NCBI RefSeq assembly: GCF_017581925.1
Contig: NZ_JAGEVG010000011.1
Location: forward strand, 62,001-126,000
Source: Gelidibacter pelagius
GTDB taxonomy: Bacteria; Bacteroidota; Bacteroidia; Flavobacteriales; Flavobacteriaceae
Direction: 5' to 3'
DNA length: 64,000 bases
The position numbers and the translations under genes are program-made. Each line of letters opens with the position of its first letter. Position 1 is the stretch's first letter. The notes under the pieces are model-generated. The model did no database searches, was not told where the DNA came from, and saw only the letters and a list, made by a program, of their open reading frames with translations. Positions 1 through 9,785 of this stretch are shown piece after piece.

Positions 1-1769
1 TCTTGCAAACAGATCAAACACCTTACAATTGGCAAGTGACCAATTTCACAAAACCTGATAAGGAAGATTTAGTGGTTTATGAAGTATTGATCAGGGATTT
101 TGGATCTAACCGAAATTTCCAGGATTTGATTGATCGCATCGATTATTTTAAAAATCTAAATATCAATGCCATTGAACTTTTACCCGTAATGGAATTTGAA
201 GGCAATGAAAGTTGGGGATATAATACGTCATTCCACATGGCCTTGGATAAATTTTATGGCACAGAGAACAAGCTCAAGGAATTTATTGATGTCTGTCATC
301 AGAACGGCATTGCGGTTATTCTGGATGTAGCATTAAACCACGCTTTTGGAAGAAATCCGATGGTACGAATGTGGATGGATGATCCTGATGGCGATGGTTG
401 GGGAGATCCAAGTACTGCCAACCCGTATTTCAATACGACACCAAGACATACTTATAACGTGGGTTCTGATTTTGATCATTCCAATCCACGAACAAAAGAT
501 TACGTTAGGCGCGTTGTAAAACATTGGATTGAAGAATTTAAGATTGATGGTTTCCGCTGGGATTTGACCAAAGGATTTACACAAAACTGTACTGAGAATG
601 ATGAAGGCTGCACCAATGCCTACCAAGCCGATCGTGTTGCGGTTTTAAAAGAATACGCTGATTATTCCTGGTCCTTGGATCCAACACATTATGTTATTTT
701 TGAGCATTTAGGCTCTGAAAACGAAGAAAAAGAATGGGCCAATTACAAGTATGATGAAGGTAAAGGCGTCATGATGTGGGGGAATATGAACCATGCTTAT
801 AATGAGTTGACCATGGGTTTTACAGCAGATATCAGTGGGATTGGACATAAATCAAGACCCACGTTCCAAGGTCCACGTGTGATAGGCTATGCCGAAAGTC
901 ATGACGAAGAACGTTTGATGTACAAGAATTTAATGTACGGCAACAGTACTAACAGTTCACATGATGTAAAAGATTTAAACACTGCACTATCAAGAATGTC
1001 TGCTTTGGGTGCCGTCACCTTAACCGTCCCAGGCCCGAAAATGATCTGGCACTTTAGCGAATTGGGCATGGAAAACTCCATCTTCACTTGTAATGACGGT
1101 TCAGTTAACGATCCGAGTGGAAACGACGGCGATTGTAAATTAGACACAAAACCACAACCGCAATGGACACAAAACTGGACTGGGGACACCAACAGAAACA
1201 CAATTTACAATGATTGGGCTCGAATGATTGAATTAAAGACCACTGAACCCGTATTTAAAGGCGACTATACGATGACTTCCAATAACCTTACGCCATCCAT
1301 TGAAATCTTTGACAACGCACTACCTTCAAGTGCTCTTAACAAGGTGATTGTTTTGGCGAATTTTGATGTGACAGCACAAACGATGAATACCACAATCCCG
1401 ACGGGACAGACTTGGTATGATTTGATGGACGCTAGCGGGAGCACCACTTATAACGGTGCTACTGTAACCATCGATGCAGGGCAGTTTAGAATTTTTGGAA
1501 ATAAGGCATCAACGTTGAGTACCGACTCCTTCGAGATCACTTCAGGGTTTACTATTTATCCAAACCCAGTGAATGCCACTTTTAAAATCAACAATGAAGT
1601 CAATATGCTTGACATCTATGATTTAACCGGCAAACGTATCAAATCGTTTAAGGGAGATTTTACACAAACAGATAGTTTTGATGTTTCAGATTTGAACCAA
1701 AGCATTTATCTGATTAAGGTTGAAAATAAGAATGGACAAGTTCTGACTTCAAAGCTAATTAAGATGTAG
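1..1769 (+). CDS. GH13 alpha-amylase family protein with type IX sorting tail (5' end missing)
   Basis: A secreted alpha-glucan hydrolase of family GH13. The reading frame is open from the left edge and the first possible start is only an internal TTG, so the N-terminus lies outside the window. The conserved GH13 regions are visible in order: DVALNH, GFRWDLTKG (nucleophile Asp, codon at 561-563), YVIFEHLG (acid/base Glu) and YAESHDE (transition-state Asp). The last 75 or so residues form a type IX secretion C-terminal domain (FTIYPNPVNATFKI... ending in KLIKM), so the product should be exported across the outer membrane. A bidirectional terminator follows. It probably belongs to a starch or glycogen locus to the left and is unrelated to the glycoprotein genes further right. 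The family call is firm; the exact substrate is not. Confidence 0.92.
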   Translation, partial: LQTDQTPYNWQVTNFTKPDKEDLVVYEVLIRDFGSNRNFQDLIDRIDYFKNLNINAIELLPVMEFEGNESWGYNTSFHMALDKFYGTENKLKEFIDVCHQNGIAVILDVALNHAFGRNPMVRMWMDDPDGDGWGDPSTANPYFNTTPRHTYNVGSDFDHSNPRTKDYVRRVVKHWIEEFKIDGFRWDLTKGFTQNCTENDEGCTNAYQADRVAVLKEYADYSWSLDPTHYVIFEHLGSENEEKEWANYKYDEGKGVMMWGNMNHAYNELTMGFTADISGIGHKSRPTFQGPRVIGYAESHDEERLMYKNLMYGNSTNSSHDVKDLNTALSRMSALGAVTLTVPGPKMIWHFSELGMENSIFTCNDGSVNDPSGNDGDCKLDTKPQPQWTQNWTGDTNRNTIYNDWARMIELKTTEPVFKGDYTMTSNNLTPSIEIFDNALPSSALNKVIVLANFDVTAQTMNTTIPTGQTWYDLMDASGSTTYNGATVTIDAGQFRIFGNKASTLSTDSFEITSGFTIYPNPVNATFKINNEVNMLDIYDLTGKRIKSFKGDFTQTDSFDVSDLNQSIYLIKVENKNGQVLTSKLIKM

Positions 1770-1790
1770 TTCGAGAAAGATGAGCAAAGT

Positions 1791-1824
1791 AAAAAGAGGT
1801 TCTCAGAAATGAGAAGCTCTTTTA
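1791..1824. terminator. Bidirectional hairpin terminator between convergent genes
   Basis: Arms AAAAGAGGTTCTC and GAGAAGCTCTTTT pair around a short loop. An A-run lies on one side and TTTTATTTT on the other, so it can end both the plus-strand amylase gene and the minus-strand DUF488 gene. Confidence 0.75.
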
Positions 1825-1833
1825 TTTTAAAAA

Positions 1834-2187
1834 TCACTTAAAATGCTCCAAAACGTCCTTGAGCACAACAGCCTGATTATGCTCTATATCCTTTGCGCCA
1901 TAAAGCAATGTCACTGTTTGATCTTTCGCTTTTTGACATAACTCTTTTAGGGCGTCGGTTTTGTCTTTCAGTTCTTTTTTATATTTAATAGAGAAGTCAT
2001 CAAACTTATCTGGGTCGTGATCAAACCACTTTCGCAGTTTTGTAGTAGGTGCCAAATCTTTATTCCAATCATCCAATTGAGCCTCTTCTTTGGAAACACC
2101 TCTGGGCCAAATCCTATCCACTAAAATGCGATAGCCATCACTTTTTGAAGGAGCCTCATACACCCGTTTTATTTGGATAGTTTTCAT
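1834..2187 (-). CDS. DUF488 family protein
   Basis: A 117-residue cytoplasmic protein of the DUF488 (YeaO-like) family. The family signature is visible near the N-terminus: IKRVYEAPSKSDGYRILVDR followed by IWPRGVSKEEA, and then the WFDHDPDKFDDF segment. The length is normal for the family. The biochemical function of the family is not settled and nothing in this sequence decides it. It lies just downstream of the flavin oxidoreductase (5 bp gap) on the same strand, so the two are probably co-transcribed. The family call is confident; no function is claimed. Confidence 0.85.
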   Translation of the reverse strand: MKTIQIKRVYEAPSKSDGYRILVDRIWPRGVSKEEAQLDDWNKDLAPTTKLRKWFDHDPDKFDDFSIKYKKELKDKTDALKELCQKAKDQTVTLLYGAKDIEHNQAVVLKDVLEHFK

Positions 2188-2192
2188 AAAGA

Positions 2193-2864
2193 CTAAAATT
2201 CTTCCATGACAATTTGCTCCTTCTTCACATTCAAATTGGACAATTGCTTTTCAACAGCGTCCATCATCGGCGGTGGGCCACAGAGATAAAAATGTTTGTC
2301 ATAGGCAAGTCCGCAGTTATTCAGGAATTTCTCAGTAATTTGTCCATGTTCAAAACCCTTAACAGTTTCCCTAGAAAGAATATTAATAAAATTATCTCCT
2401 AACATCTCTTGGAATTCCTTTTCGAGAATGATATCCCCTTTGGTCTTATTTGCAAAAATGAGTTTATTGTTTCCCAATTTGTTCTGTGCCTTCAAGTTTC
2501 TGAAAATTGAAATAAATGGTGTTACACCTGCACCACCTGCAATGAATGTGCCTTCGCCCTTATAAGCGATGGCACCAAAAACCTCATTGACAATCAGGTG
2601 GTCACCTGCTTTTAAAGACAACAATTTATTGGTGACTCCTTCGCGTGACGGATAGGTTTTGATCATAAATTCGAGATCCTGATCCTCTGGAAGCGACGTA
2701 AATGTAAAAGGTCTTCCTTCATTTTCCCATCCCGACTCATCAATAAATATTTCCGTTGCCTGTCCTGGCTCAAAGTCCGTCCCGTCTGGTTTTTCGACCA
2801 CAATATGCAACACGTCATGCGTAGCGTGGCCAATCGATTTAATGGTTACTTCTTGATTTTCCAT
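2193..2864 (-). CDS. FAD-binding ferredoxin-NADP reductase family oxidoreductase
   Basis: A small flavin reductase of the ferredoxin-NADP+ reductase superfamily. It has the FAD-binding motif GRPFTFTSLP, the nicotinamide-side motif GGAGVTPFISIFR and the C-terminal LCGPPPMMDAVE. No iron-sulfur or globin domain is attached, so it is a stand-alone reductase passing electrons between NAD(P)H and an unknown partner. I place the start at the ATG at 2864 (MENQEVTIKSIG), where homology begins. An earlier in-frame ATG at 2906 would add a low-complexity, Asn-rich stretch from AT-rich DNA that looks like leader sequence. Its 3' neighbour DUF488 is 5 bp away. Confidence 0.82.
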   Translation of the reverse strand: MENQEVTIKSIGHATHDVLHIVVEKPDGTDFEPGQATEIFIDESGWENEGRPFTFTSLPEDQDLEFMIKTYPSREGVTNKLLSLKAGDHLIVNEVFGAIAYKGEGTFIAGGAGVTPFISIFRNLKAQNKLGNNKLIFANKTKGDIILEKEFQEMLGDNFINILSRETVKGFEHGQITEKFLNNCGLAYDKHFYLCGPPPMMDAVEKQLSNLNVKKEQIVMEEF

Positions 2865-3165
2865 TGTTTCGCTATATTCATTATTATAATTATTATTTAT
2901 TGGCATGCACTGTTTGTATGGGCTCTATATTGTTGGAGTTCAAAAAAGCAAAAAGGATACAAAATATTTGATATTTCTTATTATGTATTGCTATTGCCAT
3001 TCATATTGTGCATCGGTTGTCGCATTTTAAATCTGCGTTTAAAAATACCGATGAGATTGTCTATTTCTTATTTTTATTAATTATTAGACATCTTACACTT
3101 GTCTTCGGTCCTCTGTCACTTCAACAATCGTTAATCGTTAATCTACAATCGTCAATCCTTACTCC
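2865..3165. other. Intergenic spacer with no recognised feature
   Basis: AT-rich spacer between the oxidoreductase and the aconitase stop. Near its right end, 3125-3160 contains repeated short words (AATCGTTA and AATCGTCA). Open frames here are short and have no recognisable content. No convincing promoter or terminator was found. Confidence 0.5.
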
Positions 3166-5946
3166 TTATTTTTCATCCAAAAACTGTCTGAGCACATATT
3201 GCAATATTCCACCATTGCGGTAATATTCAATATCAATCAACGAATCCAATCGGGCTACGACCTTAAATTTAATAAGCTCACGATTTTCTTTTTCCGCCAC
3301 GACGTCCACCAATTTGTGCGGCGTCAATCCTTCAGAAATTCCTGAAATAGTAAAGGTTTCAGTTCCCGTCAGACCTAACTTTTCAGCGGTATCACCATCT
3401 TCATATTGTAATGGCAAAACACCAAGACCAACCAAATTACTTCTATGGATACGTTCATAACTTTCAGCTATGACTGCCTTTATGCCCAATAAGAACGTAC
3501 CTTTTGCAGCCCAATCTCTTGACGAACCACTTCCGTATTCTTTACCGGTAAGCACTACTAAAGGCGTATGATCCTTCTGATATTTAACCGCGGCATCATA
3601 AACGCTCATCTCTTTTCCAGACGGTAAATGGGTGGTATAGCCTCCCTCCTTTTCAGCAAGTTCATTCTTGATCCGAACGTTGGCAAAGGTTCCTCTCACC
3701 ATAACTTCATCATTTCCTCTTCGGCTTCCGTAAGAATTAAATTCTTCTTTCTTTACACCTCTTTCAATCAGGTACTTTCCTGCAGCTGAATGCTCGTCAA
3801 AGGCGCCTGCTGGAGAAATATGATCGGTAGTAATACTGTCTCCCAAGACCAACAGTGCTCGCGCGTTTTCAATATTTTGAAGTGCTGGTGCTTTATCTGA
3901 AATATCCTTAAAGAATGGAATTTCCTGAATATATGTGGAGTCTGGATCCCAATCGTACAACTTGCCTTTCGGAATTTCCAAGTTTCTCCAAATCTCATTC
4001 CCATCAAAAATTTCGGAATAGTTTTTTTGAAAATCTTTCGGCGTGAGCACATCCTTGAGTACCGCATTGATTTCATCATCCGTTGGCCAAATATCTTTTA
4101 GATACACAGGCAATTGGTTTTTGTCATAGCTGATAGGGTCTTCGGTCAGATTGATATCCACACGACCCGCAATAGCAAAAGCAACAACCAACATAGGCGA
4201 CATCAAATAATTCATTTTGACCTGCGAATGGACCCGTGCCTCAAAGTTCCGATTGCCTGAAAGCACCGAGCACACTACCAATTCGTGATCATCTACTGCT
4301 TTGGCAATGGCAGGTGGCAACGGCCCTGAATTCCCGATACAAGAAGTACATCCATAACCCACCAAATGAAATTGAAGCGCTTCTAAATCTTTTAATAAAT
4401 CGGCTTTTTTGAGATAATCCGTGACCACCTTAGAACCTGGAGCCAGAGAGGTTTTTACCCAAGGCTTGACGTCAATGCCGTGCTGTCTTGCCTTTTTGGC
4501 TACCAAGCCAGCACCAATCATCACAAAGGGATTGGACGTATTAGTACACGATGTTATCGCCGCAATAACAACAGAACCGTCGGATAGTGAGTATTTCTGT
4601 TCGCCTTTATCAATCCAGACTGTTTTAAGTCCATCTTGTTCTTTGGTTTCAATTCTCGTTCCTTCAGACATCGCTCTAGGCGGAGAAGTAGGTTGATTGC
4701 CTCCTTCGTTCTTCCATCGGATCACCGATTCCCGTTCTTCGTGCTCAATATATTCACGTTCATATCCAGCACTTAACAAATCAATAAAAGTGGGTTTAAA
4801 ATCCTTTAAAAGTATTTTATCCTGTGGTCGTTTGGGACCTGCAACGGTGGGTTCAATAGTAGAAACATCCAACTCCACAATTTCAGTGTAAGTGATCCGG
4901 TCTTCATTTTCACGCCATAGCATATTGGCTTTACAATAGGCTTCAACCACATTGATCTGTTCTTCTGACCGATTACTTTCCCGCATATATGTCAATGTTT
5001 TATCGTCAATTGGGAAATAAGTAATGGTACATCCAAACTCTGGTGACATATTACCAATAGTCGCTCTATCAGGAACTGATAAATGGTCAAGTCCTGGTCC
5101 GAAAACCTCAACAAATTTGCCCACTACACCTTGTTTTCTTAAGATGTTTGCAATGGTCAACACCAAGTCTGTAGCAGTAGAACCTAAAGGCAGTTTACCC
5201 GTTAATTTTAATCCAATGACTTCTGGCATAATAAAATAGAGTGGTTGCCCCAAAATAGCAGCTTCCGCTTCAATGCCACCGACACCCCATGCCACGACTC
5301 CTATTCCATTGACCATTGGTGTATGACTATCCGTGCCTACAACGGTATCAGGAAAAAGCTCGCCGTTGCGTTCGATGACGCCTTTAGAGAAATATTCTAA
5401 GTTAATTTGATGACAAATACCCATACCTGGAGGAACCACGCTAAAATTATCAAAGGACTGTTGTGCCCATTTTAGAAATTGATAGCGTTCTTTATTCCGT
5501 TTATATTCTTCCTCCATATTGCGCTGATAAGAATAATCTGTACCAAAATAATCCACTTGAACGGAGTGGTCGATGACCAAATCTACGGGTACCAAGGGAT
5601 TGATACTGTCCGGATTTCCTCCTTTCCGAGCAACTTCTGCTCTAAGGGCTGCAATATCTACAACAGCAGGAACACCTGTAAAATCCTGCATTAAAACACG
5701 TGCAGGCTTAAAAGGAATATCCTTATCCACGGCTTTTGGCTTCCAGTTAAGAAGTGTTTCGATGTTTTCTTTGGTAACTGAAAAGTCATCAAAATTACGC
5801 AAGGCATTCTCCAACAGAATACGAATTGAAAACGGTAGTTTATCAATTTCATAACCTTGATTTGAGAGTTCTTCAAGACTGTAATAAGTGAAGTTTTTAC
5901 CATTTACAGTGATTTGCCTTTTAGTTTTAAAAAGATCATTGCCCAT
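3166..5946 (-). CDS. acnA: Aconitate hydratase
   Basis: Aconitase of the AcnA/IRP type, interconverting citrate and isocitrate in the TCA cycle in the cytoplasm. At 926 residues it has full family length. The cluster-binding cysteines sit in SCTNTSNP (around residue 467) and GYGCTSCIGNSGPLPP (around residue 530). Other signatures are GTDSHTPMVNGIGVVAWGVG, the swivel-domain motif LVLGDSITTDHISPAG and YGSGSSRDWAAKG near the C-terminus. The ATG at 5946 gives the expected N-terminus. It appears to be a single-gene unit with long spacers on both sides and no link to the glycan genes. Confidence 0.97.
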   Translation of the reverse strand: MGNDLFKTKRQITVNGKNFTYYSLEELSNQGYEIDKLPFSIRILLENALRNFDDFSVTKENIETLLNWKPKAVDKDIPFKPARVLMQDFTGVPAVVDIAALRAEVARKGGNPDSINPLVPVDLVIDHSVQVDYFGTDYSYQRNMEEEYKRNKERYQFLKWAQQSFDNFSVVPPGMGICHQINLEYFSKGVIERNGELFPDTVVGTDSHTPMVNGIGVVAWGVGGIEAEAAILGQPLYFIMPEVIGLKLTGKLPLGSTATDLVLTIANILRKQGVVGKFVEVFGPGLDHLSVPDRATIGNMSPEFGCTITYFPIDDKTLTYMRESNRSEEQINVVEAYCKANMLWRENEDRITYTEIVELDVSTIEPTVAGPKRPQDKILLKDFKPTFIDLLSAGYEREYIEHEERESVIRWKNEGGNQPTSPPRAMSEGTRIETKEQDGLKTVWIDKGEQKYSLSDGSVVIAAITSCTNTSNPFVMIGAGLVAKKARQHGIDVKPWVKTSLAPGSKVVTDYLKKADLLKDLEALQFHLVGYGCTSCIGNSGPLPPAIAKAVDDHELVVCSVLSGNRNFEARVHSQVKMNYLMSPMLVVAFAIAGRVDINLTEDPISYDKNQLPVYLKDIWPTDDEINAVLKDVLTPKDFQKNYSEIFDGNEIWRNLEIPKGKLYDWDPDSTYIQEIPFFKDISDKAPALQNIENARALLVLGDSITTDHISPAGAFDEHSAAGKYLIERGVKKEEFNSYGSRRGNDEVMVRGTFANVRIKNELAEKEGGYTTHLPSGKEMSVYDAAVKYQKDHTPLVVLTGKEYGSGSSRDWAAKGTFLLGIKAVIAESYERIHRSNLVGLGVLPLQYEDGDTAEKLGLTGTETFTISGISEGLTPHKLVDVVAEKENRELIKFKVVARLDSLIDIEYYRNGGILQYVLRQFLDEK

Positions 5947-6381
5947 AATATTAGAGTTTTAAAATGTTAGTATTTATGCTTATTAAAGCAGTAGTTTTGG
6001 AAAACAACGTTGTTTGTGGAATGCTTGGGGAGTAGCATTCTTGAAAGCCAAAAATGGACGAAAATCAAAAGAGGATCAATTTTCCTTCCATCCTACATAC
6101 CAAAACACCCACGTATTAGATGATCAGTGTCTTATTTAAGCCCTTTAAAGTTACGGATTTGTTCTAACATAAGTCATCATATCCCTATAAAAAAGAGCTC
6201 TGTCAATAGATAGCGTAGGGGAAAAGGGAAAAATTGGTGTCTTTCAGTTTATTTCCATTGAGGTATAACAAAGGCATACCTGTTCCAGAACCTGCTTTAG
6301 ACTATCCAACATCTTTCATTCGAAACATCTAAACAATCATGGTATTGTATATTTACTTTTACGATACCATTTTATAAGATA
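5947..6381. other. Spacer of about 435 bp between aconitase and nhaA
   Basis: Leader region of the minus-strand aconitase gene and 3' region of nhaA. No coding frame is convincing. The only structure seen is the hairpin at 6339-6370, listed separately. No exact TAnnTTTG promoter was found upstream of aconitase. Confidence 0.5.
6339..6370 (-). terminator. Hairpin just downstream of nhaA, possible terminator
   Basis: Inverted repeat ATGGTATTGTA / TACGATACCAT with one wobble pair and a 10-nt loop, 12 bp beyond the nhaA stop codon. On the minus strand it is not followed by a strong U-run, so a terminator role is plausible but not certain. Confidence 0.45.
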
Positions 6382-7734
6382 TCATTTTTCAGATGTGGGC
6401 AATTCAGATAGATTAATTCTAATCTTGTCCTCTGTGATTGCTTCAGGTTTCTTAGTGGCGTTGCGTAAAACAAAATAGCCTAACAAACCACTTAATCCAG
6501 AGGCAAAAAGAATTCCTATTTTAGCCTCTTCCTGTAAAATCAGATCGTCAAAGGAAAGATTCACAATAAATAATGACATGGTGAAACCGATACCGCAGAG
6601 AAGCGAGATCCCGAAAAGCAGTTTCCAAATTTCTGGCGTTTTTTTGGACCTTTTATAGAAGAAGGTCAAGAATATATAACTGGCAAACATGATTCCAATT
6701 GGTTTTCCAATAAGCAGTCCCAACATGGTTCCCCAAGTAATGGTGAGATGAAATGCCTCACTTAAAATTTCGGCATCAAATATAATTCCGGCATTTACAA
6801 AAGCGAAAGTCGGCATGATAAAAAAGTAAACGAGACCATGAAGTTTTCGTTCCAATCGTTTCAATGGCGATTCCATATCTCGATGTAGGTTTTCAAGAAA
6901 ATGATGAACTTGTGGACTTGTCATGGTATAGGTATCATCCTTTGCTTCCTTGAAGAGCCTGTATCCTTTTAAAGAAGCCTTTTTTATCTGATCCAGATCC
7001 CATTCTCTACGCAACGGCACCGTTAATGCCAAAATAACTCCGGCAATTGTGGCGTGAACACCAGAAGCCAATATGGCCCACCATAAGACAAAACCAATAA
7101 GGAGATAAGGCGTCAACCGGTTCACACCTTTACGGTTAAGAATGAGAAGGATAATAGTACAACCGGCCGCAATTCCCAAGGCATGCCAATGGATTTCGTC
7201 CGTATAAAAAAAAGCAATGACCAATACAGCTATAAGATCATCCACTACCGCAATTGTGGTAATAAACACCTTAGCCCAAGAAGGCATCCTGGAGCCGAGC
7301 ATCGCAATGACCCCAATAACAAAGGCAATATCCGTAGCCATTGGTATGGCCCAACCTTTTGCATAATCAGTTCCAAAATTGAACGCAATATATATAATAG
7401 CCGGAAACATGGCGCCACTAAAAGCTGCGGCTACAGGAAAAATGGCCGATTTAAAAGAGGTCAGGCTTCCAAATTTCAGTTCGCTCTTAATTTCAAGTCC
7501 GACCATCAAAAAGAAAAGCGCCATTAACCCATCATTCACCCAATCATGCAACGATTTAGAAATATAGACGTCCTTAAAGCCCATTCCAAAATTGTATTGC
7601 ATTACCGTATGATAGAAACTATTCAGGGATGTATTTGCCACGATCAGCGCCGATGCTGTGGCAATAATTAACAGGATTCCTGGTGCGGAATCTTGTTTTA
7701 AAAAGACATCTATTCTCTCGGTTAGTTTGCCCAT
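6382..7734 (-). CDS. nhaA: Na+/H+ antiporter NhaA
   Basis: An inner-membrane antiporter that expels Na+ in exchange for protons. The 450-residue protein is strongly hydrophobic, with about a dozen membrane segments. It carries the NhaA hallmarks: NDGLMALFFLMVGLEIK early on, then GWAIPMATDIAFVIGV and TTIAVVDDLIAVLVIAFFYT with the paired Asp residues of ion transport, and later LLCGIGFTMSLFI. It is longer than E. coli NhaA at the C-terminus, ending in a charged cytosolic tail (KPEAITEDKIRINLSELP). It stands alone on the minus strand. Sodium-proton exchange suits a marine or salty habitat, but that is inference. Confidence 0.95.
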   Translation of the reverse strand: MGKLTERIDVFLKQDSAPGILLIIATASALIVANTSLNSFYHTVMQYNFGMGFKDVYISKSLHDWVNDGLMALFFLMVGLEIKSELKFGSLTSFKSAIFPVAAAFSGAMFPAIIYIAFNFGTDYAKGWAIPMATDIAFVIGVIAMLGSRMPSWAKVFITTIAVVDDLIAVLVIAFFYTDEIHWHALGIAAGCTIILLILNRKGVNRLTPYLLIGFVLWWAILASGVHATIAGVILALTVPLRREWDLDQIKKASLKGYRLFKEAKDDTYTMTSPQVHHFLENLHRDMESPLKRLERKLHGLVYFFIMPTFAFVNAGIIFDAEILSEAFHLTITWGTMLGLLIGKPIGIMFASYIFLTFFYKRSKKTPEIWKLLFGISLLCGIGFTMSLFIVNLSFDDLILQEEAKIGILFASGLSGLLGYFVLRNATKKPEAITEDKIRINLSELPTSEK

Positions 7735-8191
7735 TTTTAAAGACTATTGAATTCACTGTACAATTTCGCATTTTAAATTCTCTCTATCAATAAAAATTGG
7801 AATTATATTTTAAAAAACACAAAACCTGAGTTTATGTTTCAAAATTTAACCCTTGTAGGTTTGTTTTTAGCTTAGTTTCTTGTCTCTATCTAATATTATT
7901 ATTGCGACGGATATATTTCCGAAGTGGTATCAAACTTAATACCCTACTAATCATGAAGCGTCAGCAGGGATTTACCTGAAAGCTTTAATGTTTCACTGAA
8001 AAATATCCTTGAAAAAAAACTAACGAAGTACTAACCGAAAAAACATGTTACATTTCGAAGCACGATTCAGGGTATAAACCTGAGATCTTGATATATGCGA
8101 CAACCAGCAAAATTTAATAAGCTTCGCTTTTAATCTTTGGGTTCAGATCTCGCCCTAAAGCGGGTTTATCCCGATAGATCAGGAGAATCAG

Positions 8192-8225
8192 CATGTTCCA
8201 ATGCGCCTTTAGCTTTTGGAACATG
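8192..8225. repeat. Inverted repeat, 10-bp arms
   Basis: Perfect arms CATGTTCCAA and TTGGAACATG are separated by 14 nt. It lies a few bases beyond the SusCD operon terminator. It lacks a flanking T-run, so it is recorded as a hairpin of unknown role. Confidence 0.5.
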
Positions 8226-8234
8226 GGTTTCACT

Positions 8235-8272
8235 AAAAAAAAAGACCCAAGAAATTAATTTTTCTCGGGCCT
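8235..8272 (-). terminator. Rho-independent terminator of the SusCD operon
   Basis: On the minus strand GGCCCGAGAAA pairs with TTTCTTGGGTC around AATTAA and is followed at once by nine T residues. It lies about 30 bp after the stop of the DUF3472 gene and marks the end of the operon that starts at 15910. Confidence 0.85.
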
Positions 8273-8300
8273 TCCAACTAATCAAATCAACTTAAAACTT

Positions 8301-9623
8301 TTATTTTTTCTGTAATTCTAATTTAGAAAAATCAATATTTGGCGCCACACCATTTGCGGTTCTTGTAAACTCAGTATCGATTGGGGTGGTATCGCTAAAA
8401 AAGCCACAATTCTCCATAAAAAACTGGTTGTCATTCACGCCACCGGCATAATCCAATCGCGATTCCTTTCGAGCGGTGGCATCCGCAGTAAACTTAGCCT
8501 TGGTCAATTCTATCCATTCATTATCGGTCGTATAGATCCATTGGTTATTGTAATTTGCTTTACGCGATATGTTGCCAGTTGCAGGTACAAAATTTTCTAA
8601 AAACGAATACAATCGTTTTAAATGTCGACTGCCTTGTGGCCTTCTAAAGCTGGCAATTAGATTCCATTTACCATCATTTGGTGTGTAAAAGTAGGCCGTA
8701 TAATCCGTTGAATTATTTTCGGATGGCACACCTTTCAATAAGAACTTATAGGTAGTATCCGCTTTCCAATTGTACACTTTATAACTTTGTCCACCAGAAC
8801 CTTCATTACCGAATTCTCCTGTAGTGACGCCATCACCTTTAGCCAACAAGATGATTTTGTGATCGTCGGGAATCTCATTAGGATCTTGTGTGTCGAATGG
8901 ACTCCATACTGAAAACAGAACACGACGCTCCGTCTCCGAATTGACCTGAATCCCAAAATAGCCATCCACAAACCCGTTGGCCATATAATAGGAACCGATG
9001 ACATCTTCACCTTTGGGGACATTGATTTCATTATAAAACCATTCGACCTCTTTATCTTTAGGCAAGTCATAGGTTAAGTGTACTGATGGCCCACGACGTC
9101 CGAAATAGAAATCGTCTTTTATGAAGTAGACATTCCCTTTGGTGGCTGGACCGCCGATTAGCACTTCATTAATATTAGCAACGACAGGGCCTGATTTTTC
9201 CACACCCACAATTTCTATAACATTATACCTTGCTTGGATATCAAAAACACCTACGTCAACAGTTTGCCTTTCAGAAGTATTTATTTTTATGGTTTTGGTT
9301 TGATCAGCTACGGTAACTTTAATTCTTGAAGTACCCTCCGGCACATTCAAATTCAATCCGAGATGAAGTTTTCCTGGAGTATCAGTCTTAAAATAGGCGT
9401 GTACAACAGTTTTTAAATCGGTCCAATTTTTAATTTCCGAATCAATCATCATATTAGAGTTTTCGGAAGTATTATTAACAACCCAACTATTAGCTCCAGC
9501 AGGGATTTGAATAGATAAATCAAGTTTTTCCGTTTCTTTTTCCATCGATTTGTTGGTATTACAACCAATCAGACAAAAAGAAACTAATAAGACAAAAAGA
9601 GAATAGAATCCTTTCTTGAGCAT
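8301..9623 (-). CDS. DUF5077/DUF3472 domain lipoprotein
   Basis: A 440-residue lipoprotein with lipobox LIGC (Cys21). Residues about 40-160 look like a DUF5077 beta-sandwich (IPAGANSWVVN), and about 165-380 match the DUF3472 region (FYFGRRGPSVHLTYDLP, then YYMANGFVDGYFGIQ). The function of DUF3472 is not established. As the last gene of a SusC/SusD operon, on the side where a surface glycan-binding lipoprotein is often found, it could be a carbohydrate-binding or -processing surface protein; that is inference from position. A hairpin in the 162-bp gap after susD may lower its expression relative to susCD. No catalytic residues can be assigned. Confidence 0.82.
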   Translation of the reverse strand: MLKKGFYSLFVLLVSFCLIGCNTNKSMEKETEKLDLSIQIPAGANSWVVNNTSENSNMMIDSEIKNWTDLKTVVHAYFKTDTPGKLHLGLNLNVPEGTSRIKVTVADQTKTIKINTSERQTVDVGVFDIQARYNVIEIVGVEKSGPVVANINEVLIGGPATKGNVYFIKDDFYFGRRGPSVHLTYDLPKDKEVEWFYNEINVPKGEDVIGSYYMANGFVDGYFGIQVNSETERRVLFSVWSPFDTQDPNEIPDDHKIILLAKGDGVTTGEFGNEGSGGQSYKVYNWKADTTYKFLLKGVPSENNSTDYTAYFYTPNDGKWNLIASFRRPQGSRHLKRLYSFLENFVPATGNISRKANYNNQWIYTTDNEWIELTKAKFTADATARKESRLDYAGGVNDNQFFMENCGFFSDTTPIDTEFTRTANGVAPNIDFSKLELQKK

Positions 9624-9713
9624 GTTTTTAATTTTTAAAATTCATATAATGACTTGCTTAATTCAGTAGTAATTAATATCCACGGAGTGTTCTAAAAAAC
9701 AATCAAAAATGAA

Positions 9714-9740
9714 AGAAGCTTGATTTTAAGTCAAGCTTCT
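9714..9740 (-). terminator. Intercistronic hairpin between susD and the DUF3472 gene
   Basis: Perfect 10-bp arms AGAAGCTTGA / TCAAGCTTCT with a 7-nt loop, 45 bp after the susD stop. On the minus strand a T-rich stretch (TTCATTTTTGATTG) follows. It may be a partial terminator or an RNA-stabilising end for the susCD message. Confidence 0.6.
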
Positions 9741-9785
9741 CCCGATATGTTCATTTTTTATCAGAAATGTTGACACCAACGCTAA

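Larger units (their letters stand above)
7735..8300. other. Spacer of about 566 bp between nhaA and the SusCD operon
   Basis: No credible gene. It holds the terminator of the SusCD operon (8235-8272) and a second inverted repeat, CATGTTCCAA / TTGGAACATG, at 8192-8201 and 8216-8225. A smaller palindromic word, CGGGTTTATCCCG, lies near 8161. The left part should contain the nhaA promoter, but no exact match to TAnnTTTG was seen. Confidence 0.55.
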
